A DNA stretch of 64,000 nt, from NCBI GenBank assembly GCA_020310875.1, contig CM035430.1, forward strand, positions 104,652,431 to 104,716,430. The letters are read 5' to 3'. This DNA is from Ceratopteris richardii (lineage: Eukaryota > Streptophyta > Polypodiopsida > Polypodiales > Pteridaceae). The notes under the pieces are model-generated. The model was not told the origin of the DNA. It did no database searches and saw only the letters and a list, made by a program, of their open reading frames with translations. The translations under genes and the position numbers were made by a program. Positions 1 through 10,893 of this stretch are shown here, in pieces (position 1 is the stretch's first letter; the number at the start of each line of letters is the position of its first letter).

Positions 1-3000
1 TGTATGGTCTGCTCTTGAGTAGCAATCTCTTCCTTTGCACAGCACTAGCCTTTTCTGGATACATCCCTGTTTTAATGAAATTCTTGATATCATAATACCA
101 ACCTTGGGCCTGGACAGCAAACAGATGAGCATCTGGAAAATCATCATTGATTCCACTAACTTGCTCCATCATGTTGATTCTGGAAAGGTGGTCCGCCATA
201 ACATTCTCTTTACCTGGTCTGTGGACCACAGAAAAATCGAACTCTTGGAATAACAATAACCACCTCCATATTCTACCAGTGGCTTGTGGTTTGTTGAGCA
301 AGTACTTGAGAGGTTGGTGGTCAGTTATAATAACGAATTTTACTCCCAACAAGTAATGACGAAATTTTTGGACCGCAAAAACCATTGCTAAGGCTTCCCT
401 TTCAGTGGTGCTGTAATTCCTTTCGGCCTTAGTCAAAATTCTACTAGCATACTGAATTGGTCTGTCCATCTTAAATTCTTCACTAGGTTGTGTCAAAACT
501 GCCCCCACTGCATAGGCACTGGCATCTACATGTATATGAAAGATTCTTGACCATTCAGGTGTGATCAAAATAGGAGCAGACACTAACCTGGACCGCAATG
601 TTTGATATGCTTTTTCTTCCTCTTCTTCCCATTTAAAAGGTACTTCCTTACCTGTAAGTCTAGCCAGAGGTCTAGCTATCTCTGCATACATTTTAATAAA
701 CCTTCTATGGTATCCAGTATGCCCCAAAAAACTCTGGATCTCTTTAGGGGTTTTAAGTTTAGGCAACTTTAAGATAGAAATGATTTTGTCAGGATCTGGG
801 GCCATACCTTTAGCTGACACCACATGTCCTAAGAGAGTTCCTTCTGTCACAAGAAAATGACATTTGTTTGGATTGAGCTTTAACTTAGTTTCTCTGCATC
901 TTTTGAAAACATTATGCAGCTGCCTCAGATGGTGGTCCAAACAATCTAGAGGAGTTTCTTTGTGAGATCCTGAAAACGAAGAGAAGTCATCCATGAAGAT
1001 TCTAAGTGATTCCAGCAATAGGGGGCCAAAGATGAGATTGACCGTTCTGTTAAAGGTGGCTGGGGCATTTCTGAGCCCAAATGGCATTTTTACATACACA
1101 TATGTTCCCCAAGGTGTGATAAAAGCAGTCTTTTCTCGATCCTCTGGGTGTATTGATATTTGATTATAGCCACTAAATCCATCCATAAAGCTATATAAGG
1201 CATGCCCAGCTACTTCTTCAATGACCTGTTCTGCAAAAGGCATTGGGAAACCATCTGGAATGGTCACCTTATTGAGTGCTCTAAAATCAACACAAATTCT
1301 GATTTTATTAGTATTCTTCTTTGGTACTATAACCATAGGGGAGAGCCACTCTGAGTGTTCTACAGGAATGATGATTCCTGCATCCTCCATCTTCTGGATT
1401 TCCACATAGACAGCTTCAGCATATTTTGGGTTAAGTCTATAACTCTTCCCTCTTATAGGTTTTGCTCCATCAACCAGAGGGATTCTATGCTCTCCATAAG
1501 TTGCCGGCACTCCTTCTAAGTCTTTATAATGCCAAGCAAAAACATCTATATATTTGGTCAAGAATGATTTTACCTTTTCAAGGAGCCCTGGGTGGCTCCA
1601 CAACCAAGTGGCCACCAAAACTGGCCGATCATTGTCTTGATTGCCTAATTGTATTTCTTGGACAGGATTTCTCTCTACCAGAGTATCCTCCTTCTCCTCT
1701 CCTTCCTTGTCTTTGTCTTCTAGCTTTTCTTGCATTGCTTCATAAGCAGGGGTGTTTTGGATTTCAATCTGTTCTTCCTTATCCTGCATCCATCCTACAG
1801 GTATTTCTTGAATTGGAAAAGAACACTCTTCACTAGAATCTTTTACCTTGCCTTTAGCTTTATTAACTTCATTTTCTGTAGTAGTCATATCCTCCTCAAA
1901 ATTGCAATTGAGGGTTGTCTTCCTGCCCCTTCTGTGGTTTGTAATGGGCTCTCCCAACCCATCAACCTGGACTTTTTCCTTATCTTCATCATAACCTTCA
2001 TTTGTACAACAATTATTAAGAAAAATTCCAAAACAAGAGGAAGAGTTGCCTGCTTGAAGCCAATTTAGAATATCCTCTTCTTCCTCAAAATCTATTTGGG
2101 GTTGATCCTCCGATTCTGTTTCTATGCAAATGCCAACTGCTTGCATCATGCTAGTGTTTCCTTGATTATCTGGGCCCTCTTCTAAATGAATCTGTGTCAG
2201 CTCCTGCCCTTTCTTTTGTACCCACATAGTATCCTTGCCCCAATCATGAATGACACTTGCGTGCCTCAGCCATGGTCGTCCAATTAAGAGAGGAAATCCT
2301 CCTTCAACCTGGGGTAATCTTAAAACCACAAAATCCAGGATGAATAAATTACCTTGTACTTCAAGTGGAACTTTTGGGACTACTCCCAAGGGCCTTACTT
2401 TGCTTTGATCTGCCAAAGTGACAGTGAAATTTGCAGGCCTTGAAGGGTGGAGTCCAATTCTTTTCATTGTATGTTCAGGCATCAAGTTAATGCCAGAACC
2501 ACCATCCACAATAACTCCTTTAAATTCATGACCCTTGATAGATACTGTCAGCCGAGGACTTTTATAATCTGTAAGGGGTGCTTCCCTTACAATTTTTTCT
2601 TCATGTACAACAGCATTCTTTGCCACCAAACTTGTAGTGGAAGCTTCATCAATTATCTGCAAGAGTTCTGACCTGAACTTCCCATCCATCTTTATTAAAT
2701 CAAAAATACTAACCTCCTTTTTCATGGATTTGAGCAGTCTGGAGGCTTCTGATTCCTTAAGAGCTTGGGCTCCATTTGACTTATCCAACTCCTCATGAGC
2801 CCTGCTGAATGCATGTCCAATGGCATCACTGGTACCTGTGCAATTTTCCTTTTGCCTTTTGTCTGCACTTGTGGTGGCTAGGTCTTCTGACACACCTTTG
2901 TCTCTGTTTAATCCATTAATCAATGATTCTTGACCCATGTCCACTGGAGCCATCCCCTTGCTTCTTGTCTGCACAGTAAAAGAGTCAATTTCTTCTAACT

Positions 3001-4258
3001 GCACCACCCTGGTAGATGGTGATGGCACCTTAACTTGATTTGCCATTTCTTCTTCCTTTACAGAAATCATTTGGATATGGGGCCCTGATGAAGAGGCTTG
3101 ATTCTTAGGACAACCATATGTATAATGGTCTCTGGCCTCAGGGCAGTTCCTGCAAGGAGGTGCATTCTCTGGTAGGGTGCACCTACTTTGGTAGTGCCCA
3201 CATTCTCCGCACCTAAAACAGATTATTGGCCTCCTAGGCCCATTTCCAAAATTATTTCTCTGTCTAGGGTTATAGTTGTTACCTTGATTTTGTGCAGCCA
3301 TCACATTTGTGGTTGTTGGGGGTCCTCCTTGGGTCCAGTATGTCGTTGCAGGCATTCCTCTTGATTGGCATTCATGGGCCTCATGGCCAACCTTCCTGCA
3401 TAATTGGCAAGTTACACTTAACAGAGGACACTCACTTACTATATGCCCTTGTTTGCTGCACATGGAACACCAAAGACCACTCTTGATGCCCCCTCCTTTG
3501 AGCTCCTGCAACTCCTGTCGCAGCTGAGCTAATTCCTCTGCTTGGGCCTCCTCTTCCTTTTGAAGCTTGAGTGCTTCAATCTCCCTTCTCAATTGAGCCA
3601 CAGCAGTCTCCTCCTCTTTGTAGGGCTTATTTCTCTTTAAGCCCTCCAACTCCCTCCTCAGCTGGGTCACTGGATCCTCCATCTCTGTACCATATGTTGG
3701 TGGTGAAGAAGTTGTCCCATATTGGTGCCTTATTTGCTCCAGTCTTGTAGCCGTGGTGATGAACTCCTCTATGGAGGCTGTAGGTAGCACCAACTCTTTT
3801 ATTTTGCATTGGGTGACCACAGGTAAAGGTTTGGCTAACCACTTCTTGACAAAGAAGTCGTGTGGTGGATCCGGTAATTTGGCCATTAATGCTTTTGCCC
3901 TGGTCACGAATTCGGGGAACTTCTCTCCTGGACCCAACTTCAAGTTTTCCAATTCTTCTATAATGATTTCAGCCGTGTTGCCCTGTTGAAATTGATTCTT
4001 AAAGGCCTCTTTCATCATATCCCAAGAGGTAAAGTGATTTTCGGCAAACTGACTAAACCACTTGTCTGCCAGACCCTCCAATGTGGCGGGGAAGAGTATC
4101 AAGAAAGCATCTTCCCTACCCATTAGTCCCCTAGTCTTACATAATGAAAGAAATCGTCGAATGTGCTCATCTGGGTCCTCATGGGCTAAACCTCTGAAGG
4201 AGGGGAATTTTATGTTTAACCTGGAGAGCAAGATTTCTAGGTCCACCTGCCCTGCCAT
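1..4258 (-). CDS. gag-pol: Element A gag-pol polyprotein (partial at window edge)
   Basis: One reading frame carries the retrotransposon structural and enzymatic polyprotein. The start ATG at 4258 opens MAGQVDLEILLS. It is followed by a retrotransposon gag domain (about 4250-3800), a charged coiled-coil-like stretch (about 3660-3500) and three CX2CX4HX4C knuckles (about 3428-3470, 3367-3411, 3178-3222). A retropepsin motif DGGSG is at 2492-2506 with LLIGRPWL after it. The reverse transcriptase shows WLSPMVIVPKKN, the FMDD catalytic box near 983-997 and LLGHVVSAKG. RNase H shows HVDASAYAVG near 500-540, TTEREALAM, TDHQPL and ADHLSR near 190-200. Gag, protease and RT share one frame. Family assignment is firm; the C-terminal integrase is not visible. 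Confidence 0.88.
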   Translation of the reverse strand, partial: MAGQVDLEILLSRLNIKFPSFRGLAHEDPDEHIRRFLSLCKTRGLMGREDAFLILFPATLEGLADKWFSQFAENHFTSWDMMKEAFKNQFQQGNTAEIIIEELENLKLGPGEKFPEFVTRAKALMAKLPDPPHDFFVKKWLAKPLPVVTQCKIKELVLPTASIEEFITTATRLEQIRHQYGTTSSPPTYGTEMEDPVTQLRRELEGLKRNKPYKEEETAVAQLRREIEALKLQKEEEAQAEELAQLRQELQELKGGGIKSGLWCSMCSKQGHIVSECPLLSVTCQLCRKVGHEAHECQSRGMPATTYWTQGGPPTTTNVMAAQNQGNNYNPRQRNNFGNGPRRPIICFRCGECGHYQSRCTLPENAPPCRNCPEARDHYTYGCPKNQASSSGPHIQMISVKEEEMANQVKVPSPSTRVVQLEEIDSFTVQTRSKGMAPVDMGQESLINGLNRDKGVSEDLATTSADKRQKENCTGTSDAIGHAFSRAHEELDKSNGAQALKESEASRLLKSMKKEVSIFDLIKMDGKFRSELLQIIDEASTTSLVAKNAVVHEEKIVREAPLTDYKSPRLTVSIKGHEFKGVIVDGGSGINLMPEHTMKRIGLHPSRPANFTVTLADQSKVRPLGVVPKVPLEVQGNLFILDFVVLRLPQVEGGFPLLIGRPWLRHASVIHDWGKDTMWVQKKGQELTQIHLEEGPDNQGNTSMMQAVGICIETESEDQPQIDFEEEEDILNWLQAGNSSSCFGIFLNNCCTNEGYDEDKEKVQVDGLGEPITNHRRGRKTTLNCNFEEDMTTTENEVNKAKGKVKDSSEECSFPIQEIPVGWMQDKEEQIEIQNTPAYEAMQEKLEDKDKEGEEKEDTLVERNPVQEIQLGNQDNDRPVLVATWLWSHPGLLEKVKSFLTKYIDVFAWHYKDLEGVPATYGEHRIPLVDGAKPIRGKSYRLNPKYAEAVYVEIQKMEDAGIIIPVEHSEWLSPMVIVPKKNTNKIRICVDFRALNKVTIPDGFPMPFAEQVIEEVAGHALYSFMDGFSGYNQISIHPEDREKTAFITPWGTYVYVKMPFGLRNAPATFNRTVNLIFGPLLLESLRIFMDDFSSFSGSHKETPLDCLDHHLRQLHNVFKRCRETKLKLNPNKCHFLVTEGTLLGHVVSAKGMAPDPDKIISILKLPKLKTPKEIQSFLGHTGYHRRFIKMYAEIARPLARLTGKEVPFKWEEEEEKAYQTLRSRLVSAPILITPEWSRIFHIHVDASAYAVGAVLTQPSEEFKMDRPIQYASRILTKAERNYSTTEREALAMVFAVQKFRHYLLGVKFVIITDHQPLKYLLNKPQATGRIWRWLLLFQEFDFSVVHRPGKENVMADHLSRINMMEQVSGINDDFPDAHLFAVQAQGWYYDIKNFIKTGMYPEKASAVQRKRLLLKSRPY

Positions 4259-4507
4259 GCTTCCTACCGATGAAGTCGATGAAAGTGGACTTGTTGATCT
4301 TCGGTTCGTCTTTCTTCTTGTCTGCTTGCACTTGATTCTCAAGGTTTGTGACCGGGTCGCGGTCATGAGCTATTCATAGTCCACTTAAAAATGAGACACT
4401 TGATAAAAGGATATACCTTTTGGCCCACTGGAGTAATGTTGTCGACACTGGAATGTTGTCCTTCAATGGCAATATATATAGTCTCCTATGCTCAAAGCTC
4501 CTTGGAT

Positions 4508-4525
4508 GTCCCACCGGGTGTGCCA
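4508..4525 (-). other. Candidate primer-binding site of element A
   Basis: Four bases inside the 5' LTR end the minus strand reads TGGCACACCCGGTGGGAC. It begins with the TGG that pairs with a tRNA CCA tail. I did not assign the tRNA. Confidence 0.5.
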
Positions 4526-4529
4526 AATT

Positions 4530-5549
4530 TGTTGGGGGATTCTTTGACAAGAAGGAGTTTGAGGGTTTGTAGGAGGAAATGAAAAGACCAAAAGAGAAAA
4601 TACACCTTGGAAGTTTCTGCCGTTTGATTACAATAAGAAAAGTACAATGTTTGAAATACAAGATACACCAATACCTCTGTGCACAATCCCACAGAGTGCC
4701 CAATTACAAGATATCCAAGATTCCAATGTCCTCTTGCTGCCGACCTCCTCTGCAACAGACCTCCACCTGCTTCAAGCTTCTCCTTGTGCACACCTTGCAC
4801 CAAGCTTCCACAAAGGGGGGAGGAGTGAATACCTGCTGTCGGCAAGCGTACACTGCCAAAGGACCTTGAGATACTTGGGGGAACTCTAGCTTAGCACACC
4901 TCTGCACCACAATCCTTGGTCACTCTCTATGCACCTTGCACTTCCACTTCTGTGCGACGTACTCTGGTGTCTCTTGCACTTCCCTCTCTTGCTCCCCTTA
5001 GTCTATGCTCTCTTGCTTACTCTAACCTTGGTCCAAGAATGGCTCTTCCTTGATTTTAGTGTGCCGATCACGTACGCTCCTAACTGCAAGTGACTCTTGG
5101 TGCTCACTTTGATGTCCCAAGATTGCTCTCACAAGTGGCAGCCAACTACTCACTGTTTTGTCCTGTAGTGACTTTAGTCTAAAACCAAAAATTTTAATGG
5201 GGGGCCATACTTTCACCTGTGCGTACACTTTGCCGCTTCACATGCCTTCACATTTCCTTTTAATTCTTCACTTTTGCACATAAGGGGGGTTCACCTGAAC
5301 CTTCCAAAACACTTTAAAACACGCTTTGAACCTTAGGGAAATTAGAGAAAGTACCTCTGCAACCTGCAACCTATTTTCTCCAGTTTACCCTTTGTGGACC
5401 ATTCATTGTGCACTACCTGTGCACTTTGACACCTGCACTTACGCACTTTGACTTTGCACCTGTTGACTTTGACCTTGACCTTGTTGACTTTGACCTGTTG
5501 ACTTTGTCTGCAGTTGACTTTGACCAACATGACATTTATGGGCTCAACA
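4530..5549 (-). repeat. 5' LTR of element A
   Basis: About 1020 bases, starting TGTTGAGCCC (minus strand, at 5549) and ending CCCCCAACA at 4530, so it has TGTTG...CAACA termini. It is followed on the minus strand by a TGG-initiated primer-site-like sequence. On its outer side, integrase coding sequence of element B begins at once. Only one LTR copy is in the window, so the limits rest on termini and context, not on LTR-LTR comparison. Confidence 0.8.
5425..5525. promoter_or_regulatory. Cluster of W-box-like TTGAC cores in the U3 end of LTR A
   Basis: About ten TTGAC cores lie within about 100 bases, most as TTGACT or TTGACC, in a short degenerate TTGACTTTGACC repeat. It lies near the 5' end of the LTR, where enhancers of LTR promoters sit. 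TTGACY is the known core of WRKY-factor W-boxes, which act in either orientation. Regulation by WRKY factors is inference. Confidence 0.45.
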
Positions 5550-8500
5550 AGTCCAAATCTAGTGAAAACGTTCTCGAAGAGAAACTTGGCAGTAGTTCTT
5601 GCATCATTTTTCTTGGTTGCTTTGGCTTCAACCCATTTGGTCACATAGTCTGTGGCTACAATTATATATTCGACATGGGATCCTTTAGCTGGGGGGCTAA
5701 TAGGTCCTATGAAGTCCATTCCCCATTTAGTAAAAGTGCTGGCACTCATCATGTGTTTTAGTGGCATTTCATCCCTTCTAATTGGATATTTCGTTCGTTG
5801 ACATGTATCACATCGTTGAACATATGTGACTGCATCCTGATGTAAAGTTGGCCACCACATTCCTGCAAAGAGAATCATTTTTGCTGTTTTATCTGCAGAG
5901 AAATGTCCTCCTGCAGGTCTTGTATGTGCCATCTCTAAAACAGCAAGATACTCATCTTCATGAATGCACATTCGAAAATGATTATCTCTTCCTCATTTGA
6001 AGAGTTGTTTTCCAATAAGAGCATAGTCCTTGCTTTGTTCAAAAAGTGCTCGTTTTCTTGCTAAAGTTTCTCCTTCTGGGTACTCTTGGGTCTTTAAGAA
6101 CTTCACCAGAGGCATGCTCCATCTTGGTGCTACAGTGGAGTAGCGTAGAGTGGAGTTCTCTTCTGGATTCGGTTCTTGACAGGTTGGGCAGGCTAATACA
6201 TAGTTATGCGCATCCCTCTACATGGTTGGCCAATATATGCCCAATCTCCTTAGTGTTTGCCATGTTCCGTTCGCATTTAGATGAGTTTTCCATTGGTTTA
6301 CATATGCTTTCTGAAGCCACATTTCTTGTTCCTCTTCTTCTACGCATCTCATGAGTAATCCATTTGAGTCTTGGTGATACAAGCTTCCAGCAATGATATG
6401 AAGGTTTTTAGACTTCCATAGGTCTTGAGTTCGGTTTGGTGTGATCCCATCTTTAGGTCCATGCGTGAGTATGGGGATCAATTTTTCTGCCCATTGGGGA
6501 CATACTTCGAGGTTAAACAGGTACGTGTCTGGCAGATCATCGGGTACTCCTATGGGTGGCTCCCCATGTGTCATTCTTGATAGGTGATCTGCTCTTATGT
6601 GGGTATTTCCTTTCTTGACTACTACTTCAAAATCAAATTCCATCAACAATAGAAACCATCGTACTAGTCGTCTTGTATTACAAGGCTTATTGACTAAGTA
6701 CAGTAGGGCTTGATGATCAATGAAGAATTTGAATTTGTTTGCCAATAAGTAGTGTCGAAACTTCTTTAGTGCATACACCATTCCTAGGCCTTCTCTTTCA
6801 GTCGTGGTATAATTGCGTTCTGCTTGATTCAATTGTCTACTGGCATAGGCTATAGGGTGATCTAACTTTCCTGCATCTGCGGGTTGAGCTAAGATGCAAC
6901 CAATGGCAAACTTGGAAGCATCTACGTGGATATGAAATGGTTTGTTCCAATTAGGTACTCGAAGGATTGGGGCTGAACTCAATGGACTCTTTAATTCATT
7001 AAAGGCTTTTTCACATTCTTCAGTCCAGTTAAACTATGTCAATAATGCATAAAGAGGTCTAGCAATTATGGCATACATATGTATAAAACTTCGGTAGTAT
7101 CCACAATGTCCCATAAATGCTTGTACTTCTTTAGCAGTCTTTGGTCTCGGTAAATCCAGAATTACTTTGATTTTGTCTTCAAATTCCATTTTTAGAGACA
7201 ATATGTCCTAATATCTTTCCTTGTCGAACCATGAAGACACACTTTTCTGGATTGAGGCATACTGGATATTGTCGACATTTGGCAAAGATCTTTCCTAGTT
7301 CACGGATATGCTGTGATCGTATAGCTGAATAAGTACATAGATCGTCCACGTATACCTCCATACTCTTTCTCAATAACTCCTTGAATACATGACACATCAA
7401 TCTTTGGAAGGTGGCTGGGGCATTAGTTAGGTCGAAAGGCATAACCCTAAAGGCGTACACTCCCCATTCAGTTGCAAAGGCTGTTTGATGTTGGTCTTCA
7501 AGAGCAATGGCTACCTGATTATATCCTGAAAAGCCGTCCAAAAAACTATACACTTCCTTCCTTGCCACTCTTTCCAAAAGATGATCCGTGATGGGCAATG
7601 GGTAATTGTCTCTTATGGTGGCGGCATTCACTTTTTTCAGATTAATGCATACCCTCAACTTACCATTCTTTTTCGGTACAACCACCAAAGGCGACACCCA
7701 TTCCGTGTGTTCGATCTCATATATGAACCCAGCTTCTAACAACTTATCTATCTCTTCTTTAATCTTCGCCGAGTAAACATCGTTATATGTGTAAGGTCTT
7801 TGTTTGGAAGGTTTAGCTTCAAATGTCATAGGGATTCTATGTGCACATATAGAAGGGTCTACTCCTTTCAAATCCTTATATGTCCAGGCAAAGACATCCC
7901 GATATTCCCTTATGAGGCGTATTAACTCTTGTTCTTCCTCCATTGAGACATCTTGTCCTATAAAAGTACATCGTTCTTCTCCTTCCTCTAAGGTTACTAC
8001 TATTTTCTTGGTCTGCTCTTTGTTGTCATATGCTATTCCTGGTTGTGCTTCTCGTTTTGGCATTTGAATAGCAATTCTCCTCTCTTCTACTTCATATTTT
8101 TTGAAGTGAGCCGGTACTTCAAATTGATCCTGTGGTTTGTTTTCTCCATCTTTTGGTTCGTTATCTATCCTGAGCTCTTCATCGTGTGTCAATTCCTGAT
8201 TAATTTCATTAGCTATGCCACCTATTTTTTTATTTTCATTTTCCGGTTCCATTGGCTCTTGCTCCATTTCAATACTCTCATAGTCTTCCTTCCATTCTTT
8301 TTCTATCACTTCTCCTTCTTCAGCCTCCTGAAGGACTACCACATATAGACTAACATCATAGCCTTCCCCATCAATGCATTCATTCAGGGTTAGTACTTCT
8401 TCGTTTACACATACATCGAGAGTAGCTAAAATCTCCATCCAACCAAGAGGTTCAAATTCTTCATCTAAGAATATTTGAGGCATATAAGCTAGATCTTGTA

Positions 8501-9365
8501 CTGATCTAGCAACTCCTTGCTTTTGCTGCCATCCTTTTCTCCTATCTTCCTCCTTTTTCGCAGTTTGCCGTATCCATAGATGAGTGTCTTCGTTCATCCA
8601 TGATTGTTCACTTGAACCTATACTATGAATCGACTGATTATCTTCCTCCTTATGAATCTGATTCCATTGTAAGGGGGGAACATCTTGATATGTATATGTG
8701 TGGAGATTTATTCTTGTGATGGTTCCTTCATGTTGTAGGTATACCGCGTCTTTTCCCCAATCTTGCACTACCTTTAATTGTCTCATGAAAGGTCTTCCAA
8801 GTATCATTTCATAATTGCTAGGCCTTTCAAATTGACAAATTGCTAAGGTGTGCTCGAATTCAACTCCACAAGTGGTGAAAACTACTCGTTCCAATATCCC
8901 CAAGGGTCGTTCAGTGTGTCCATCTGCCATTTGTATCTTCATGCGTGTGGGTCTTAAAGCTGGTTTTCCCCATTTCTCCCAGATTTCTTTAGTTGCTATT
9001 CCTACTCCAGCTCCTGTATCTAAAATGGCTTTGGTGGTGTAACCCCTATAGGTAATTGGAAGGCAAGTATTTCCTTCATCTCCCTCACTGAAATCTCCAA
9101 CCTTATCGACTGGGATCTTTACTGTGTTTACTTCATCAGATATCTCTTTTTCTTCCGTCTTGATCTCCAATTGGCTGGTCAGTTTCTCCTTCAAATGTGG
9201 TTTGATCTTCAAAAGTTCTTCCAATGTTAGGGTACAAGGGATTTTTTTTTTGAGATGTTGTATGATATCTGATATTTGGACTAATGGGTTAGGTTCTTTT
9301 TTCCTTATTGAAGGAATGCAATATAGTTCCGAATTATGTTCATACTCTCCTGTGTAATTTGGCAA
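5550..9365 (-). pseudogene. pol: Element B pol relic (protease, RT, RNase H, paired zinc modules, integrase start)
   Basis: Retropepsin shows ILDTGAGVG near 9005-9022 and MILGRPFMRQ after it. Behind it lies an acidic, lysine-rich linker of roughly 250 residues. Reverse transcriptase has VVPKKNGKLRVCINLKK and the YVDD box near 7344-7355. RNase H has HVDASKFAIG near 6900-6930, TTTEREGLGM and IDHQALLYL. Behind RNase H come two integrase-type zinc modules (about 6160-6370 and 5790-5910); the second ends in CDTC. The integrase core starts with WGMDFIGPISPP near 5700-5730 and stops where element A inserted. Closest relative in the window is pol of element E. Broken; several breaks. Confidence 0.88.
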
Positions 9366-10169
9366 AACCTTTACACTATCATTTTCTTCGTTACTTGGAT
9401 CAATTGGTTATATTTCTTCTGAATTCAACTCAGGTATTGAATCCTCTATTCCATCTTCTGCTTCTAGCTCTTCAAAGGGTGGTTCAATTCCTTCCACTTT
9501 CTTCCATCTGTCTTCTTGGACTCTTGCCCACAAATCTTTAGACCATTCCCCTTCTACTTCGGGAACAATGTGTGTTACCATAATTTCCATTATGTGTCTT
9601 ACCTGCTTCGGGTTTCTCGTGATCATTCACAAATCTTTAGACCATTCCCCTTCTACTTCGGGAACAATGTGTGTTACCATAATTTCCATTATGTGTCTTA
9701 CCTGCTTCGGGTTTCTCGTGTATTGGGTAGTGGAAAAGCAGGTTTTTCTAACTGAATCCACATAGCTAATTCCTCAGGCATGGGATCTGCTAAAATTGAT
9801 CCTACCTCTTCTTTTTTAGACTTTTCTTTCCCATTTTCTACTTCCACTTCCTGTTTCTCTCCTTGATTTTGTTCGCTCTTCTCATTTTCCTTTTTTTGTA
9901 GTAATTTCTTTTCCTTTATCCTATCTCTACGGTTCTTCGATCTTTGTGTCCGTTTGCTTACAACACTTTTCTCAGGCTCTTCCGAGTCTTCAACTATTTG
10001 AGGTGTAGGTATGTTCATTTCTCTGTCACCTTGATCATTTTCTTCAACTTTGTCTGGGGTTTCTCTAGCTTTGGCTCTAGTTATTGCTTTCAATGGTATA
10101 GTGTACTCCTTATCGCTTCCTGATGATTCTATCACTTCTATCACGTTAATCTGCACATTAGAGTTAACT

Positions 10170-10893
10170 TTGTTGGGGTTCTTGGGGCAATCTCTGAAAA
10201 GGTGTTCTTTACCACAATCACTACAGTATCCTTCCTAGACTCGCTGTGGTGGTGGTAGGTTTGGTAGTGTACACTCTCTGATATAATGATCACCTCCGCA
10301 TCTATAACATGGTCCTCTAGGTACAGGCGGTCTGTTCATAGGTCGGGGGGTATGGGTGCCCTAGGGGCTGTGTACATCAATGACACATAGTCCTACTCAT
10401 ATTCATAGGAACTATCTGGCACTTCCATGCCATAGGCATATGGTTCGTACGTTTGTCCATATTCTATCATAGAGCTCTCATAAGTGGGATAGTTTCCTTG
10501 GCTATGGTCATAGGATGAATCATATGATTCATTGCTAGTCAATGGTGTGGTTGGGACTATTGTTCTCTCTAAGTTTTCTTCAGGTTGAGCTATTTTCACT
10601 AGGACAACATTCTGAGGATGGGGTGGTTGTTGTCCTAACACCGGTTGTGGTTGATTGTAACCTTGATAAGCATATGGTGCCAGCTGCTGATATGTGGGAT
10701 ATTTGAAGGCTTCACCTCCTTGATCTCTCTGAGGGTATCCATAAGGTCTCATGAGCGGCTGTGTTGGTCTTGCTTGTCTATTGTAAGGACAATTTCCTAT
10801 GCTGTGATTTGTGTATTTTTGTTCTATGCTACAATATTGTAAAGGGCCTGGCCTAAGTGGTCTATTGTAAGCATAAGCAGGTGGTGGGACTAT
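10170..10893 (-). pseudogene. gag: Element B distal gag with two zinc knuckles (part of a gag split by copia C)
   Basis: The region carries a Pro/Gln/Tyr-rich stretch (VLGQQPPHPQNVV, near 10600-10630) matching gag of element E (VLGQQPPIPTNVV). It also has two CX2CX4HX4C knuckles near 10272-10315 (CYRCGGDHYIREC) and 10190-10235 (CSDCGKEHLFRDC), the same pair as in E. A further C..H..C motif, CSIEQKYTNH, precedes them. The right limit is the copia C insertion. Nucleocapsid-type RNA binding is the known role of such knuckles. Broken. Confidence 0.75.

Larger units (their letters stand above)
1..5549 (-). mobile_element. Element A: Ty3/gypsy LTR retrotransposon, 5' part, runs off the left edge
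   Basis: A minus-strand gypsy element with its 5' LTR at 4530-5549, a leader of about 270 bases, and gag-pol from 4258 leftward through gag, zinc knuckles, protease, reverse transcriptase and RNase H. Integrase and 3' LTR lie outside the window. Its outer LTR edge interrupts the integrase of element B at 5549/5550, so A is younger than B. The visible coding part looks whole. No chromodomain can be assessed because the end of pol is missing; the clade is therefore not fixed. The target duplication should begin AGTCC (5550-5554), but its partner is off-window. Confidence 0.9.
5550..10893 (-). mobile_element. Element B (left piece): large Ty3/gypsy element, pol and distal gag
   Basis: Minus-strand gypsy sequence of the same family as element E at the right of the window. 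From right to left it carries the distal gag with two zinc knuckles, protease, reverse transcriptase, RNase H, two zinc-binding modules and the start of integrase. Integrase is interrupted at 5549/5550 by element A. The right limit at 10893 is the insertion point of copia C, where the ACTAT duplication ends. The element is broken, with several (about five or more) breaks. Confidence 0.9.

Noticed and set aside
1462-2068. Plus-strand frames of 112-124 codons opposite element A pol
   Set aside because: Antisense of a well supported gag-pol frame with protease and RT motifs; no domain of their own.
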